From Microbulbifer yueqingensis (GTDB lineage Bacteria; Pseudomonadota; Gammaproteobacteria; Pseudomonadales; Cellvibrionaceae): DNA of 64,000 nt. How positions within the stretch are numbered: the stretch's first letter is position 1; the number at the start of each line of letters is the position of its first letter. Under the pieces are notes generated by a model, which saw only the letters and a program-made list of their open reading frames with translations, made no database searches and was not told the origin of the DNA. Positions 47,766 to 60,756 of this stretch are shown here, piece after piece. The translations under genes were made by a program, and so were the position numbers. The stretch spans positions 62,001 through 126,000 of the forward strand of contig NZ_FNFH01000004.1 in NCBI RefSeq assembly GCF_900100355.1, read 5' to 3'.

Positions 47766-48644
47766 ATGGCCCAGAAACCAGTTCGCAGTATGACGGCCTT
47801 CGGCCGCGCCGAAGCTACCTACGCCACCAAAACCGTGGTCTGGGAGCTGCGCTCGGTCAATCACCGTTATCTGGAACCGCATTTCCGACTGCCGGAAGCG
47901 GCCCGCCCCCTGGAGCCGAACCTGCGTGAAACCCTGCGCAAGCAGCTGAGTCGCGGCAAACTTGAAATGAACCTGACGCTCAAGACAGAAAGCGGCGAGG
48001 CGTCGGAATTACAGGTAGACGAGGCGATGGTGCGTGCCCTGGTCGGTGCCGCCGAGAACGTCGCGGCCAAACTCTCCCCGCCGGCACCCATCGATCCGCT
48101 GCAGGTGCTGCAGTGGCCAGGTGTGATCGCGGAACGCGACACTGATCGCGAGGAACTGTCAGCCTGTATCACGGACGCGTTCCGGGAAGCACTCGGCCAA
48201 TTGGTCGCCAACCGCGAACGCGAGGGCGCCGAGTTGCGCAAGTTTATCGAGGCGCGTCTCGAGGGTATCGAGAAGCAGGTCAACAGCGTGCGCGAACTTC
48301 TGCCGGAAATTCTGCAAACCCAGCGCGACAAGTTGCGCACCCGCCTGGAGGAGTTGCTGAGCGAACTGGACCAGGATCGTGTCGAGCAGGAAATTGCCCT
48401 GCTGGCCCAGAAGGCAGACGTCGACGAGGAACTCGACCGCCTTGATGCCCACGTAAAGGAAACCCGCAGGGTGTTGGCTGGCGGCGGCGCCATTGGCCGG
48501 CGGCTCGATTTTCTGATGCAGGAATTCAACCGCGAAGCCAACACGCTTTCGTCAAAGTCCGTGGTCACCGATACCACCCAGGCCGCCGTCGAGTTAAAGG
48601 TGCTGATCGAGCAGATGCGTGAGCAGGTGCAGAATATTGAATAA
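47766..48644 (+). CDS. yicC: YicC-family endoribonuclease-like protein
   Basis: A 292-residue protein with the YicC N-terminal pattern RSMTAFGRAEATYATKTVVWELRSVNHRYLEPHFRLPE and the C-terminal GRRLDFLMQEFNREANTLSSKS motif. Members act as metal-dependent endoribonucleases. In many gammaproteobacteria gmk follows; here about 8.3 kb of other genes intervene. Confidence 0.96.
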   Translation: MAQKPVRSMTAFGRAEATYATKTVVWELRSVNHRYLEPHFRLPEAARPLEPNLRETLRKQLSRGKLEMNLTLKTESGEASELQVDEAMVRALVGAAENVAAKLSPPAPIDPLQVLQWPGVIAERDTDREELSACITDAFREALGQLVANREREGAELRKFIEARLEGIEKQVNSVRELLPEILQTQRDKLRTRLEELLSELDQDRVEQEIALLAQKADVDEELDRLDAHVKETRRVLAGGGAIGRRLDFLMQEFNREANTLSSKSVVTDTTQAAVELKVLIEQMREQVQNIE

Positions 48645-48889
48645 CGACCAAAATCTGTAAACTGGAACACCCGTACAGATGAACGCCCGGCGGCATCATA
48701 CTCCTGGTGCCGCATCAATCTTACCCCCCCACGGTTAGTAAAATTATTTTAATAAATAAAGAAATAATAATTAAAAATACTTAATATTTCTTAAAAACAG
48801 TAAATAAACACCAAAAAACATTTACTCGTTAATAAAAACTGCGAGCATTGCCCCTCCTTTTAAAGGAAGACATTTATTAAGGAGGATTG
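48645..48889. other. AT-rich leader region
   Basis: A 245-bp stretch whose part from 48730 to 48840 is made almost only of A and T, in a GC-rich chromosome. It contains many possible promoter hexamers and no gene. It marks the entry to the accessory block. Confidence 0.7.
48853..48885 (+). promoter_or_regulatory. Possible hairpin hiding the ribosome binding site
   Basis: CCTCCTT (48853-48859) is fully complementary to AAGGAGG (48879-48885), the ribosome binding site of the next gene, with a 19-nt AU-rich loop. A competing AAAGGA lies in between. Such pairing could make translation sensitive to temperature, an RNA or a protein. Function is inferred from sequence alone. Confidence 0.4.
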
Positions 48890-50353
48890 ATGTTTCGATA
48901 TGTAGTATTTTCGCTATTGGCACTGGCCGCCACTTCCGCCCATGCCTATGTGCCTGAATATCCCGATGACGGTTCGGTCGGCAGTAGCCCAACCTATCTT
49001 GGCTGCGGGGTCTACGGCAGCAGCTCCTCGGGCTTCCCCAAGCTAATGCGGGCGCAGCGCGTGCGCTATTGCCGTTATGACGGCCCCTTGATCTGTAACG
49101 GAAAAACTCAGGCCGAGTTTGCCGAGTGGGAGCAGAACGGCGTCTCCACGGGTAAGCAAAAACGCACTATTATTGCCACTTACAATGCGCCCCAGAAGTC
49201 GTCGGTTGATACGCTGATGTACTTTATCGGGGGACAGTACTTTGACAAGGATACCGCACCAGCCAGTGGCATCGGCCTGTGCGAGAACTGGGACAAACTG
49301 TTCGACCACAGCGACTTTAACCTGGCCAATAAGAATATCCCCATCCTGCCGGACTCCATCCCCTACAAGATAGCCACCGACAGCTTCTTCGATATGGACC
49401 GGACGTTTATGGCCGTGGCGATGGATGCGCGCTTCAACTACAACTTTACCAGGGACAATCAACGCGAGATTTTAAATGCTCACTACCAGTGGCTGCGCAA
49501 GAAATTCTATCGCTCGGAGATGAAATTCATCTACCTGGCGGGACACAGCCGCGGTGGCACCCTGGCTACCCTGCTTGCCAGCAAGTTCAAGGACGAAATG
49601 CCCGAAGTCCCAGTGTTCGTACACCTGTATGACCCGGTCGCCAACCCGGATCCTTTGCATCAGGAGCTGGGCACCATCTTGTTTGACGAGATCACTAATC
49701 CGATCAAGCCAACCTACTTCGCCTATCGCTCCGGCCTGGAACACAGCGTGTTCAGTACCCCTACCAAGAGGAAGCGGCTCCTGATTCACAACCATGTTTC
49801 GGGCGACGAATTTATGCCCCCCGAGATCGAGTACGGAGTCTACGAGCATCGTTCTTTCGCCGAGATGGATACAGGTACCGCCGACTCGGATTCAATCGAT
49901 CATTGGTACTTCCAGCAGTGGCACACGATCTCGCATAGCTGGATGGCCAACCTTCCCGCATACGACTGGCGCTTCCTCATGGCGGTAAAGGATGCCTATA
50001 ACCTGATGGTGCCGGAGCGGATTGCCTCCATGGCACCGGAAGCACAATGCAATATGTCGTCCCGTTGGGCACAGGGAACGCAGGTAACGGTTTCTTTTGA
50101 TGGGAGTGGATCGGAGAGTCGCAGTGGCACTCCGCTAAATTTCCACTGGACGCTGTCGAATGGCAGCACCCGCTCTGGTATCGGCTCACACACCGCAACT
50201 TTCTATTCAGGGGGCCAACAACTCTCGACTCATTCTGCCCGTCTTGTGGTGACCGATAGCAATGGCAATACGGACACCGCTACCTGCTCGGTCACGCTGG
50301 AAGATCGCAGCGACAGCTGCACAGATCCAATCTGTTCTCAAAAATTCGAATAA
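48890..50353 (+). CDS. Secreted alpha/beta-hydrolase-like protein with C-terminal PKD-like domain
   Basis: A 487-residue exported protein with a signal peptide ending SAHA (about residue 18). The centre contains FIYLAGHSRGGTLATLLASKF, a GxSxG nucleophile elbow (GHSRG) with candidate acid in HLYDPVANPDP and candidate His in QWHTISHSWM. Residues about 385-475 look like a PKD/Ig-like domain (VTVSFDGSGSESRSGTPLNFHWTLSNG ... ARLVVTDSNGNTDTATCSV). Several Cys may form disulfides. A lipase, esterase or similar activity is possible, but I recognise no named family. GC content is lower than its neighbours. The ATG at 48890 follows GGAGG. Confidence 0.7.
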   Translation: MFRYVVFSLLALAATSAHAYVPEYPDDGSVGSSPTYLGCGVYGSSSSGFPKLMRAQRVRYCRYDGPLICNGKTQAEFAEWEQNGVSTGKQKRTIIATYNAPQKSSVDTLMYFIGGQYFDKDTAPASGIGLCENWDKLFDHSDFNLANKNIPILPDSIPYKIATDSFFDMDRTFMAVAMDARFNYNFTRDNQREILNAHYQWLRKKFYRSEMKFIYLAGHSRGGTLATLLASKFKDEMPEVPVFVHLYDPVANPDPLHQELGTILFDEITNPIKPTYFAYRSGLEHSVFSTPTKRKRLLIHNHVSGDEFMPPEIEYGVYEHRSFAEMDTGTADSDSIDHWYFQQWHTISHSWMANLPAYDWRFLMAVKDAYNLMVPERIASMAPEAQCNMSSRWAQGTQVTVSFDGSGSESRSGTPLNFHWTLSNGSTRSGIGSHTATFYSGGQQLSTHSARLVVTDSNGNTDTATCSVTLEDRSDSCTDPICSQKFE

Positions 50354-50812
50354 CCTGTTCGGGCGGGGGTTGCGGTAAGCTCCCGCCACTTTCTGGTGTT
50401 TTTAGAAAAATATTTTCGCCCAAGATGTGACAGGACGCCCTGCCATCAATAAATATCGCCCGAACCCGGACACCCCGCCGACCTCTCAATACCAGCCTCG
50501 ATCACCCCACAAATCTGGAATCTAAATCATCTTTTATTTTCAGTAGAGAATTTTTGGCGTACCCATCCACAACTTATGTACGAATTCCCTGAGGAATTTT
50601 CGCCTGCACCGTTAAGGCAAGGTGCAGAGGCTTAATCGGCCGGCGATCCCGGCAAAACCTAGACCGGTTAAGGTCAATAAATGCCTGCACTCAGGGAAGT
50701 AAGACAAATTAATTCAAGGAAGGAAGTCCCAGAAGCGGTCCCGCCGCTTTGCATTTGGCGAATTTTCCCACAAGGAAATCGCCGCATAATAAATATGGAG
50801 AATCGATCAACA
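50354..50812. other. Long AT-rich leader of the protease gene with hairpins
   Basis: A 459-bp gap. It holds a stem CTGCACC / GGTGCAG (50604-50627), then GCCGG / CCGGC (50639-50653), and many A/T-rich segments. It probably carries the protease promoter and a structured 5' untranslated region. It does not match a riboswitch class I know. Confidence 0.45.
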
Positions 50813-52879
50813 ATGAAGCACCCAATAAAAAAACTAATCACGAAGATGACGACCGGTAGTGTGCTCGCCATGGGCGTCGCACTTGCGGTGCCAGCGCTGG
50901 CGGTGGAAACCAGCCAGCCGTCAGCCGCTGCTGCCGGGGCCCCGATGGTCAGCGACCGTATCATTGTGAAGTACAAGGACAGCACCCAGATGGGAGCTGC
51001 CAGCACCATGTCCCAGACCGCCGTCCAACGCGCCTCGCAGGTGGCCGGCACGCGCCTGCAACACATGCGCCGGCTAGCTACCGGTGCGCAGTTGCTGCGA
51101 CTGGATCGGCGCATGGCGGGCGCCGAGATGGCAGCAATCATCGGCCGGCTGCAACAGGACCCGAACGTGGAATACGTGGAGCCGGACCTGTTGTTACAGC
51201 CCATGGCCACTCCCAGCGACCCCAGCTACAGCCAGCAGTGGCACTACTTCGAGTCCACCGGTGGACTTAACCTCCCCACCGCCTGGGATACCACCCAGGG
51301 CGAGGGCGTTGTGGTGGCGGTGATCGACACCGGCTACCGGCCCCACGCGGACCTGACCGACAACCTGCTGCCCGGCTACGACATGATCTCGGATGCGGAA
51401 GTGGCCCAGGATGGTAACGGGCGCGACAGCGACGCCAGCGATCCCGGCGACTGGGCACCGGCCGGGGCCTGCTATTCTGGCAGTCCAGCCAGCAACAGCA
51501 GCTGGCACGGTACCCATGTTGCGGGCACCGTGGCGGCGGCTACCAATAACGGCATCGGTGTGGCCGGTGTTGCCTACAAGTCCAAGGTTGTGCCTATCCG
51601 GGTACTGGGCCGATGCGGGGGCTATACCTCGGACATCGCCGACGCGATCATCTGGGGGGCCGGCGGCTCGGTGAGCGGAGCACCATCGAATGCCAACCCG
51701 GCGCAGGTACTGAACCTGTCACTGGGTGGCAGCGGTAGCTGCGGCAGCACCACCCAGAATGCCATCAACACCGCCCGTAGCCTGGGCGCCACGGTCGTGG
51801 TCGCCGCCGGCAACTCCAACACCAATGCCAGCAATGCCACACCCGCCAACTGCTCCGGTGTGGTGACGGTAGCCTCTGTCGACCGCTCCGGCGGTCGCGC
51901 CTGGTACTCGAACTACGGCAACGTGGTGGATGTGGCGGCGCCGGGTGGTGACACCTCTGTCTCCAGTAACGGCGTACTCTCCACCCTGAACAGCGGCAGC
52001 CAGGGACCGGGCAGCGACAACTACTCCTTCTACCAGGGCACCAGCATGGCGGCGCCCCACGTGGCCGGCGCTGCTGCACTGCTGTATGCAGTCGACTCAA
52101 CCCTGACCCCGACCGAGGTGGAATCCATCCTGGCCAACACCGCTCGCAGTTTCCCGGCGTCCTGTAGCGGCTGTGGTGCGGGTATCGTGGATGCGGCAGC
52201 GGCCGTCGCCGCGGCATCCGGCACCGATCCCGGCCCGGGGCCCGGTACCGGTGAGCTCCAGAACGGCGTAGCGGAGTCGAACCTGTCCGGGAACAGTGGT
52301 GACGAGCTGTTCTACACTCTGGAGGTTCCGGCCGGTGCCACCAACCTGCAGTTCCAGATCTCCGGTGGCAGCGGTGACGCGGACCTGTATGTGAGGTTCG
52401 GTTCCGCCCCCACCACCAGCAGTTACGACTGCCGGCCCTACCTGAATGGCAACAACGAAACCTGTTCCATTTCCAACGTGCAGGCCGGGACCTACCACGT
52501 AATGCTGCGCGGCTATACCAGCTTCTCGGGCGTCAGCCTGGTGGGCAGCTATGACGAGGACGGCGGCGGTAGTGGTGCCACCGGCTGGACCGAGAGCAAC
52601 CTGTCCGGTTCGACCGGTTCCTGGCAGCACTTCACCCTGCAGGTGAACCCGGGCATGGCTTCCCTGGACGTGAATATGTCCGGCGGCAGCGGCGATGGCG
52701 ACCTGTACGTGCGCTTCGGCTCGCAGCCGACCACCAGCAGCTATGATTGTCGCCCGTACCGCTGGGGTAACAGCGAAACCTGTTCGCTCAGCAACCCGCA
52801 GTCAGGCACCTGGTACATCAGTATCCGCGCTTACGATGCCTATTCAGGTGTCACGCTGGAGGCCCAGGCGAGCCCCTGA
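50813..52879 (+). CDS. Secreted subtilisin-like serine protease (S8) with two PPC domains
   Basis: About 688 residues. A signal peptide (MKHPIKKLITKMTTGSVLAM ...) is followed by an I9-like propeptide (DRIIVKYKDS ... VEYVEPDLLLQP, to about 130). The catalytic domain comes next, with Asp in VAVIDTGYRPH, His in SSWHGTHVAGTVAA, Asn in VVAAGNSN and Ser in YQGTSMAAPHVAGAAALL. After a Gly/Pro linker come two tandem PPC domains (ESNLSGNSGDELFYTLEV ... and ESNLSGSTGSWQHFTLQV ...), each with DLYVRFGS and DCRPY. Such proteases are secreted by marine bacteria and shed the C-terminal domains. ATG 50813 was chosen for the signal peptide; ATG 50795 is possible. Confidence 0.93.
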   Translation: MKHPIKKLITKMTTGSVLAMGVALAVPALAVETSQPSAAAAGAPMVSDRIIVKYKDSTQMGAASTMSQTAVQRASQVAGTRLQHMRRLATGAQLLRLDRRMAGAEMAAIIGRLQQDPNVEYVEPDLLLQPMATPSDPSYSQQWHYFESTGGLNLPTAWDTTQGEGVVVAVIDTGYRPHADLTDNLLPGYDMISDAEVAQDGNGRDSDASDPGDWAPAGACYSGSPASNSSWHGTHVAGTVAAATNNGIGVAGVAYKSKVVPIRVLGRCGGYTSDIADAIIWGAGGSVSGAPSNANPAQVLNLSLGGSGSCGSTTQNAINTARSLGATVVVAAGNSNTNASNATPANCSGVVTVASVDRSGGRAWYSNYGNVVDVAAPGGDTSVSSNGVLSTLNSGSQGPGSDNYSFYQGTSMAAPHVAGAAALLYAVDSTLTPTEVESILANTARSFPASCSGCGAGIVDAAAAVAAASGTDPGPGPGTGELQNGVAESNLSGNSGDELFYTLEVPAGATNLQFQISGGSGDADLYVRFGSAPTTSSYDCRPYLNGNNETCSISNVQAGTYHVMLRGYTSFSGVSLVGSYDEDGGGSGATGWTESNLSGSTGSWQHFTLQVNPGMASLDVNMSGGSGDGDLYVRFGSQPTTSSYDCRPYRWGNSETCSLSNPQSGTWYISIRAYDAYSGVTLEAQASP

Positions 52880-52908
52880 GCTCCCTCGCAGGTAACTGAC
52901 TGAAATGA

Positions 52909-52938
52909 AGAAGGCCGGCATTCCGCCGGCCTTTTTTC
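52909..52938 (+). terminator. Intrinsic terminator of the protease gene
   Basis: AAGGCCGGC and GCCGGCCTTTTTT form a stem with a six-T run, 30 nt past the protease stop. The stem lies just beyond the convergent dehydrogenase stop and may serve both genes. Confidence 0.92.
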
Positions 52939-52953
52939 GTTCTCAAGAGCAGT

Positions 52954-53961
52954 TTACTTTCCAGCCTCAAGTACGATCCGGTAACGGGCATCGCCGCTCT
53001 TCAGCCGGTCCAACGCCTCGTTCACCTTGCTCATGGGGAACATTTCCACTTTCGGTTCAATCTTGTGGCGCGCGGCAAATTCCAGCATCTGCGCGATGGT
53101 TTCGGGACTACCCACCGGTGAGCCGGAAACCTGGCGCTGTCCGAGGATCAGCTGGAACACATTGATGTCCAGTGGATCGGTGGTAGCGCCGACAAAGTGC
53201 AGCCGACCGCGGGCCTTCAGCGTGGACAGGTAAAGGTTCCAGTCCAGCTTCACGTTCACGGTGGAGAGTATTACGTCGAACTGGCCGGCGGCGCCCTCGA
53301 CCGCACTCTCGTCACGGGAGTTCAGCGTATGGTGGGCACCAAGTGCCAGGGCCTCCTCACGCTTCGAGTCGCTGGAGGTAAAAGCGGTTACCTCGCATCC
53401 CCAGGCATTGAGAAACTGCAGTGCCAGGTGACCCAGGCCGCCGATTCCGATCACACCCACGCGACTGTTGGGCTTGATATCGAATTGCACCAGCGGATTG
53501 AATACTGTGATGCCCGCACAGAAGAGGGGGCCGGCCTTGGCAGGGTCAATCGAATCGGGGATGGGTATCACGCTGTTGCCATCCGCCCGTACTTTATCCG
53601 CAAAACCACCGTGGTGCCCGATGATGGTGTGCTGGGCATCGGCGCACAGGTTCTGGTCGCCAGAGTTACATGAGTGGCAATGGTTACAGTACCCGGAGTG
53701 CCAGCCAAGGCCCACCAGCTGGCCCGGCTGCAGGTGGGTAACCTGGTCCCCCAGCTGGCCCACCCGGCCCACCACTTCATGGCCCGGCACCACCGGGTAC
53801 TCGGACATGCCCCACTCGTCGTCGATGATGCTCAGGTCGCTGTGGCACAAACCGCAGTACATCACCTCGATTTCAACTTCGCCGGGCTTCAGCGCACCCG
53901 GGTCGTACTGGTAGGGGGACAGCTGGCCGCCGGCCTCACGCGCGGCATAGGCGTTGATCAT
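52954..53961 (-). CDS. Zinc-dependent alcohol/aldehyde dehydrogenase (YahK/CAD type)
   Basis: A 335-residue medium-chain dehydrogenase. Catalytic zinc motif CGLCHSD and GHEVVG, structural zinc motif [17 protein letters not shown], and cofactor motif [12 protein letters not shown]. The subgroup reduces a wide range of aldehydes with NADPH. It is downstream of the AhpD-like gene in the same direction (112-nt gap) and probably shares its TetR-controlled promoter, suggesting a detoxification pair. Confidence 0.92.
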   Translation of the reverse strand: MINAYAAREAGGQLSPYQYDPGALKPGEVEIEVMYCGLCHSDLSIIDDEWGMSEYPVVPGHEVVGRVGQLGDQVTHLQPGQLVGLGWHSGYCNHCHSCNSGDQNLCADAQHTIIGHHGGFADKVRADGNSVIPIPDSIDPAKAGPLFCAGITVFNPLVQFDIKPNSRVGVIGIGGLGHLALQFLNAWGCEVTAFTSSDSKREEALALGAHHTLNSRDESAVEGAAGQFDVILSTVNVKLDWNLYLSTLKARGRLHFVGATTDPLDINVFQLILGQRQVSGSPVGSPETIAQMLEFAARHKIEPKVEMFPMSKVNEALDRLKSGDARYRIVLEAGK

Positions 53962-54073
53962 GCGTTACTCCATTTTGTTGTGTTCAGGAAAATAGTACGT
54001 CCGCGATAATGCGTGCAGATCTCCAGTACCCACTGCGGCCGCACAGCCGCCGGAGAGACTGTCATGTAAGCAA

Positions 54074-54616
54074 TCAGCGCACATATGCTTCGAATTGTTT
54101 GTCCACCGGTGTGTCGGCGAAATGGTTGATGTAATTGCTCATCACTTTCTGCGACACCCCCACGATAATCTCCAGCAGGTTCTGCTGAGTGTAGCCGGCG
54201 TCGTAGAAACGCTGCAGCACCTCGTCGGAGACAACACCGCGATCGCGCACTATCGCCAGGGTGGTGTCACGCAGTACTTCGAGTTTGTCGGTGGGTAGCG
54301 GCGTCTTGTTGCGCAGTGCCTCGTTGATCTCGTCATCCACCTTCATGGACTTGGCGATGGCGCTGTGGGCAGGGACACAGTAATGGCAGCCGTGCTCCAC
54401 ATTGATTGACTGCCAGACCACGGTTTTCTCCCCGGCAGTGAAAGAGGTGTTGAGGAATTCCTCGTGCAGCACCTGGTAGGACTTCAGGGCAGTCGGCGCC
54501 TCGGCCATCACGCCATGCAGGTTGGGGATGGACCCAAAAGCCTGGATGGAGTTATCCAGCAGGGGCTTGCTGGCATCCGGTGCGGTCTCTTTATCGTGAA
54601 TCTGGAATGCTTTCAT
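54074..54616 (-). CDS. AhpD-like carboxymuconolactone decarboxylase family protein
   Basis: A 180-residue helical protein with the AhpD-type redox motif EHGCHYCVPAHSAIAKSM, in which a CxxC pair precedes the conserved His. Members reduce peroxides or handle electrophilic stress. The ATG at 54616 has GGAGG upstream. It is divergent from the TetR gene over a 153-bp gap holding three matching palindromes, so it is very probably under that repressor, together with the dehydrogenase gene downstream. Confidence 0.88.
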   Translation of the reverse strand: MKAFQIHDKETAPDASKPLLDNSIQAFGSIPNLHGVMAEAPTALKSYQVLHEEFLNTSFTAGEKTVVWQSINVEHGCHYCVPAHSAIAKSMKVDDEINEALRNKTPLPTDKLEVLRDTTLAIVRDRGVVSDEVLQRFYDAGYTQQNLLEIIVGVSQKVMSNYINHFADTPVDKQFEAYVR

Positions 54617-54648
54617 CGCTGTACCTCCAGGTTATGGTAAACGAGAAT

Positions 54649-54664
54649 TTGAGCGGTCGCTCAA
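54649..54664. promoter_or_regulatory. TetR operator O1
   Basis: The palindrome TTGAGCGGTCGCTCAA lies 33 nt before the AhpD-like gene start. It is one of three near-identical 16-bp sites in this divergent gap, of pattern TTGARCGnTyGyTCAA, a form often bound by TetR-family repressors. Confidence 0.85.
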
Positions 54665-54687
54665 CTTGGGCACCACCGTAGCTAAAA

Positions 54688-54703
54688 TTGAACGATCGCT
54701 CAA
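54688..54703. promoter_or_regulatory. TetR operator O2
   Basis: The perfect palindrome TTGAACGATCGCTCAA (one mismatch between half-sites) sits in the middle of the gap, 39 bp centre to centre from O1. Confidence 0.85.
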
Positions 54704-54742
54704 CCGCGTGCGTTTGCCCCCTTCCGGGGCCGTCGGTAAACT

Positions 54743-54758
54743 TTGAGCGGTTGTTCAA
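54743..54758. promoter_or_regulatory. TetR operator O3
   Basis: TTGAGCGGTTGTTCAA lies 11 nt before the TetR start codon and overlaps the area of its ribosome binding site, pointing to autorepression. It is 55 bp centre to centre from O2. Confidence 0.8.
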
Positions 54759-54769
54759 GCGGAGGTGTT

Positions 54770-55375
54770 ATGGCCAACACCGCAAAATTCAAGCGTCGGG
54801 AGGTACTGGAGAAAGCCACCAGGCTGTTCTGGCAAAAGGGTTTTCACGCTACCTCAACTCGGGATATCCAGCAGGCAATCGATATGCGTCCGGGCAGCAT
54901 TTATGCTGCTTTCGGCAGCAAAGCCGGCCTTTTCCGTGAAGTTCTGCGCTTTTATGCCGCAGACATGTCGGAGCAGCTGGCGCAGAGCCTGGCGACAGAG
55001 GATACGATTGTGGGCGGGCTGCAGGCATTCTTCCGCCGGGTCCTGCTGAAGGGCGGTAAGGACGCGCCGAGTGAACTCTGCCTGCTGGCCAAGTCCCTCT
55101 CCGAGCTGGATGAGGAAGAGGGCGAGCTGCTGCGGGAAACCCGCGCGCTGCTGGCGGGAACGGAAGCAGAGTTCCGCTCCCTGGTGGAGGCGGCCATTGC
55201 CCGCGGTGAGCTGCCGGCACGTACCGGAGCCGCGCTGCTGGCGCGCCAGCTGCAGATCCAGCTGATCGGCCTGCGCAGCTATCTACGCGCCACCGGAGAC
55301 CGGGCAGCGGTGGGCGAGATCGTCGAACACCTGTTCGACGGCTCGATGGCCGGGACACCGGGCGGCCGGAGCTAA
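54770..55375 (+). CDS. TetR-family repressor
   Basis: A 201-residue regulator. The N-terminal DNA-binding region is RREVLEKATRLFWQKGFHATSTRDIQQAIDMRPGSIYAAFGSKAGLFREVLRFY, and the rest is a helical ligand domain with Cys (SELCLLAKSL) similar to AcuR/NemR-like members. The ATG at 54770 follows GGAGG. It most likely represses itself and the divergent AhpD-like/dehydrogenase pair through the three palindromes in the gap. The inducer is unknown; a reactive aldehyde or similar electrophile is an inference from the target genes. Confidence 0.92.
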   Translation: MANTAKFKRREVLEKATRLFWQKGFHATSTRDIQQAIDMRPGSIYAAFGSKAGLFREVLRFYAADMSEQLAQSLATEDTIVGGLQAFFRRVLLKGGKDAPSELCLLAKSLSELDEEEGELLRETRALLAGTEAEFRSLVEAAIARGELPARTGAALLARQLQIQLIGLRSYLRATGDRAAVGEIVEHLFDGSMAGTPGGRS

Positions 55376-55472
55376 CGGATTCCGAAATCCGCCCCCTGCA
55401 GGCGTTTGCGCTGCAGCGGGACTGTGGCAAAGTCGACCATCGGATGCGGTATTAGAAACATAAGAGGTCGCC

Positions 55473-57591
<2,119 letters not shown>

Positions 57592-57749
57592 CGCCCGCTG
57601 CGACACATCACTGCTCGATTTACGTACACTCTACAGTAGGGTAAACTCCCCGGTCCCGCGGCTCCGGGCGCCCCAGATGCTGGCGAACCGCGAGCCCAGT
57701 ACCGAATTCGCTGCCGGCGCCGGCGGCACTGCAATGGAATCCTAGATCT

Positions 57750-58016
57750 ATGGCACGTATTACCGTCGAAGACTGTCTCGAGCACGTCGACAACCGCTTC
57801 GAACTCGTTATCGTGGGCAGCAAGCGCGCCCGCCAGATTGCTACCGGTGGCCGGGACCCGCTGCTGCCGGAGGAGAACGACAAGCCCACCGTGATCGCCC
57901 TGCGCGAGATCGAGGAGGGTCTGGTCGACGCCGGCATCCTGGATGAGCCGGAAGAACACGAAGCACCGGTGGCATCAAGCCCGGCACCCGCTTACCTGCC
58001 CGAGCAGGACCTGTAA
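57750..58016 (+). CDS. rpoZ: RNA polymerase omega subunit
   Basis: An 88-residue protein, [34 protein letters not shown], matching E. coli omega in length and sequence. It stabilises beta-prime and forms one of the ppGpp sites, which fits its position just before spoT. The 158-bp gap after gmk should contain a promoter. Confidence 0.98.
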   Translation: MARITVEDCLEHVDNRFELVIVGSKRARQIATGGRDPLLPEENDKPTVIALREIEEGLVDAGILDEPEEHEAPVASSPAPAYLPEQDL

Positions 58017-58056
58017 GCTATCCTCATATCTGTAGCAATGGGAGGCGAGCGCGGCT

Positions 58057-60177
<2,121 letters not shown>

Positions 60178-60321
60178 ATCGTGGGATGGGTGACGCCATA
60201 ATCGTCACCAGTGCGCAAAACAGCTGCTTTATTCGAGCGCCCGGTATCGGCGCCCTCCCATTCCTTCGCGAGCCGCGCTATATTCCCCCGCTTCGTTTTT
60301 CAGGAAACTCTGGAGAGAAAC

Positions 60322-60705
60322 ATGCCTAATCGCGCGGTAATAAAAACCGATAAGGCACCGGCGGCCATCGGCAGCTATTCCCAGGCGGTCAAGGTGGACA
60401 ATACCGTCTACCTGTCGGGCCAGATCCCGCTGGACCCGGAGACCATGGAGATTGTCGGGGGTGGCTTCGAAGCCCAGGCCCGCCAGGTATTCACAAACCT
60501 GAGCGCGGTGTGCGAAGCCGCCAACGGCTCGCTGAAACATATGGTCAAGCTGAACCTCTATCTCACCGACCTGTCCCATTTCGCCACGGTCAACAGCGTC
60601 ATGGCGGAGTTCTTCGATGAGCCGTTCCCCGCCCGCGCCGCGGTGGGAGTCAAGGAGCTGCCCAAGGGCGCCCTGTTTGAGGCCGAAGGGGTAATGGTGA
60701 TCTGA
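60322..60705 (+). CDS. ridA: Enamine/imine deaminase RidA
   Basis: A 127-residue YjgF/RidA protein that hydrolyses reactive enamines released by PLP enzymes. Family parts are KAPAAIGSYSQAVKVDNTVYLSGQIPLDPETMEIV, QARQVFTNLSAVCEAAN, FPARAAVGVKELPKGALFEAEG with the substrate-binding Arg. It follows spoT as in many gammaproteobacteria. The ATG at 60322 has GGAGAG upstream. Confidence 0.97.
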   Translation: MPNRAVIKTDKAPAAIGSYSQAVKVDNTVYLSGQIPLDPETMEIVGGGFEAQARQVFTNLSAVCEAANGSLKHMVKLNLYLTDLSHFATVNSVMAEFFDEPFPARAAVGVKELPKGALFEAEGVMVI

Positions 60706-60756
60706 GCACCAGCGGGGCACCTACGGGCATATCCGCCCGGCGGGCGGGCAGGTAAG

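Noticed and set aside
50600-50690. Possible cyclic-di-GMP (GEMM) riboswitch in the protease leader
   Set aside because: Some pieces (GGCAA, paired hairpins) recall the class, but the conserved GACGCAAAGCC segment and tetraloop receptor are missing.
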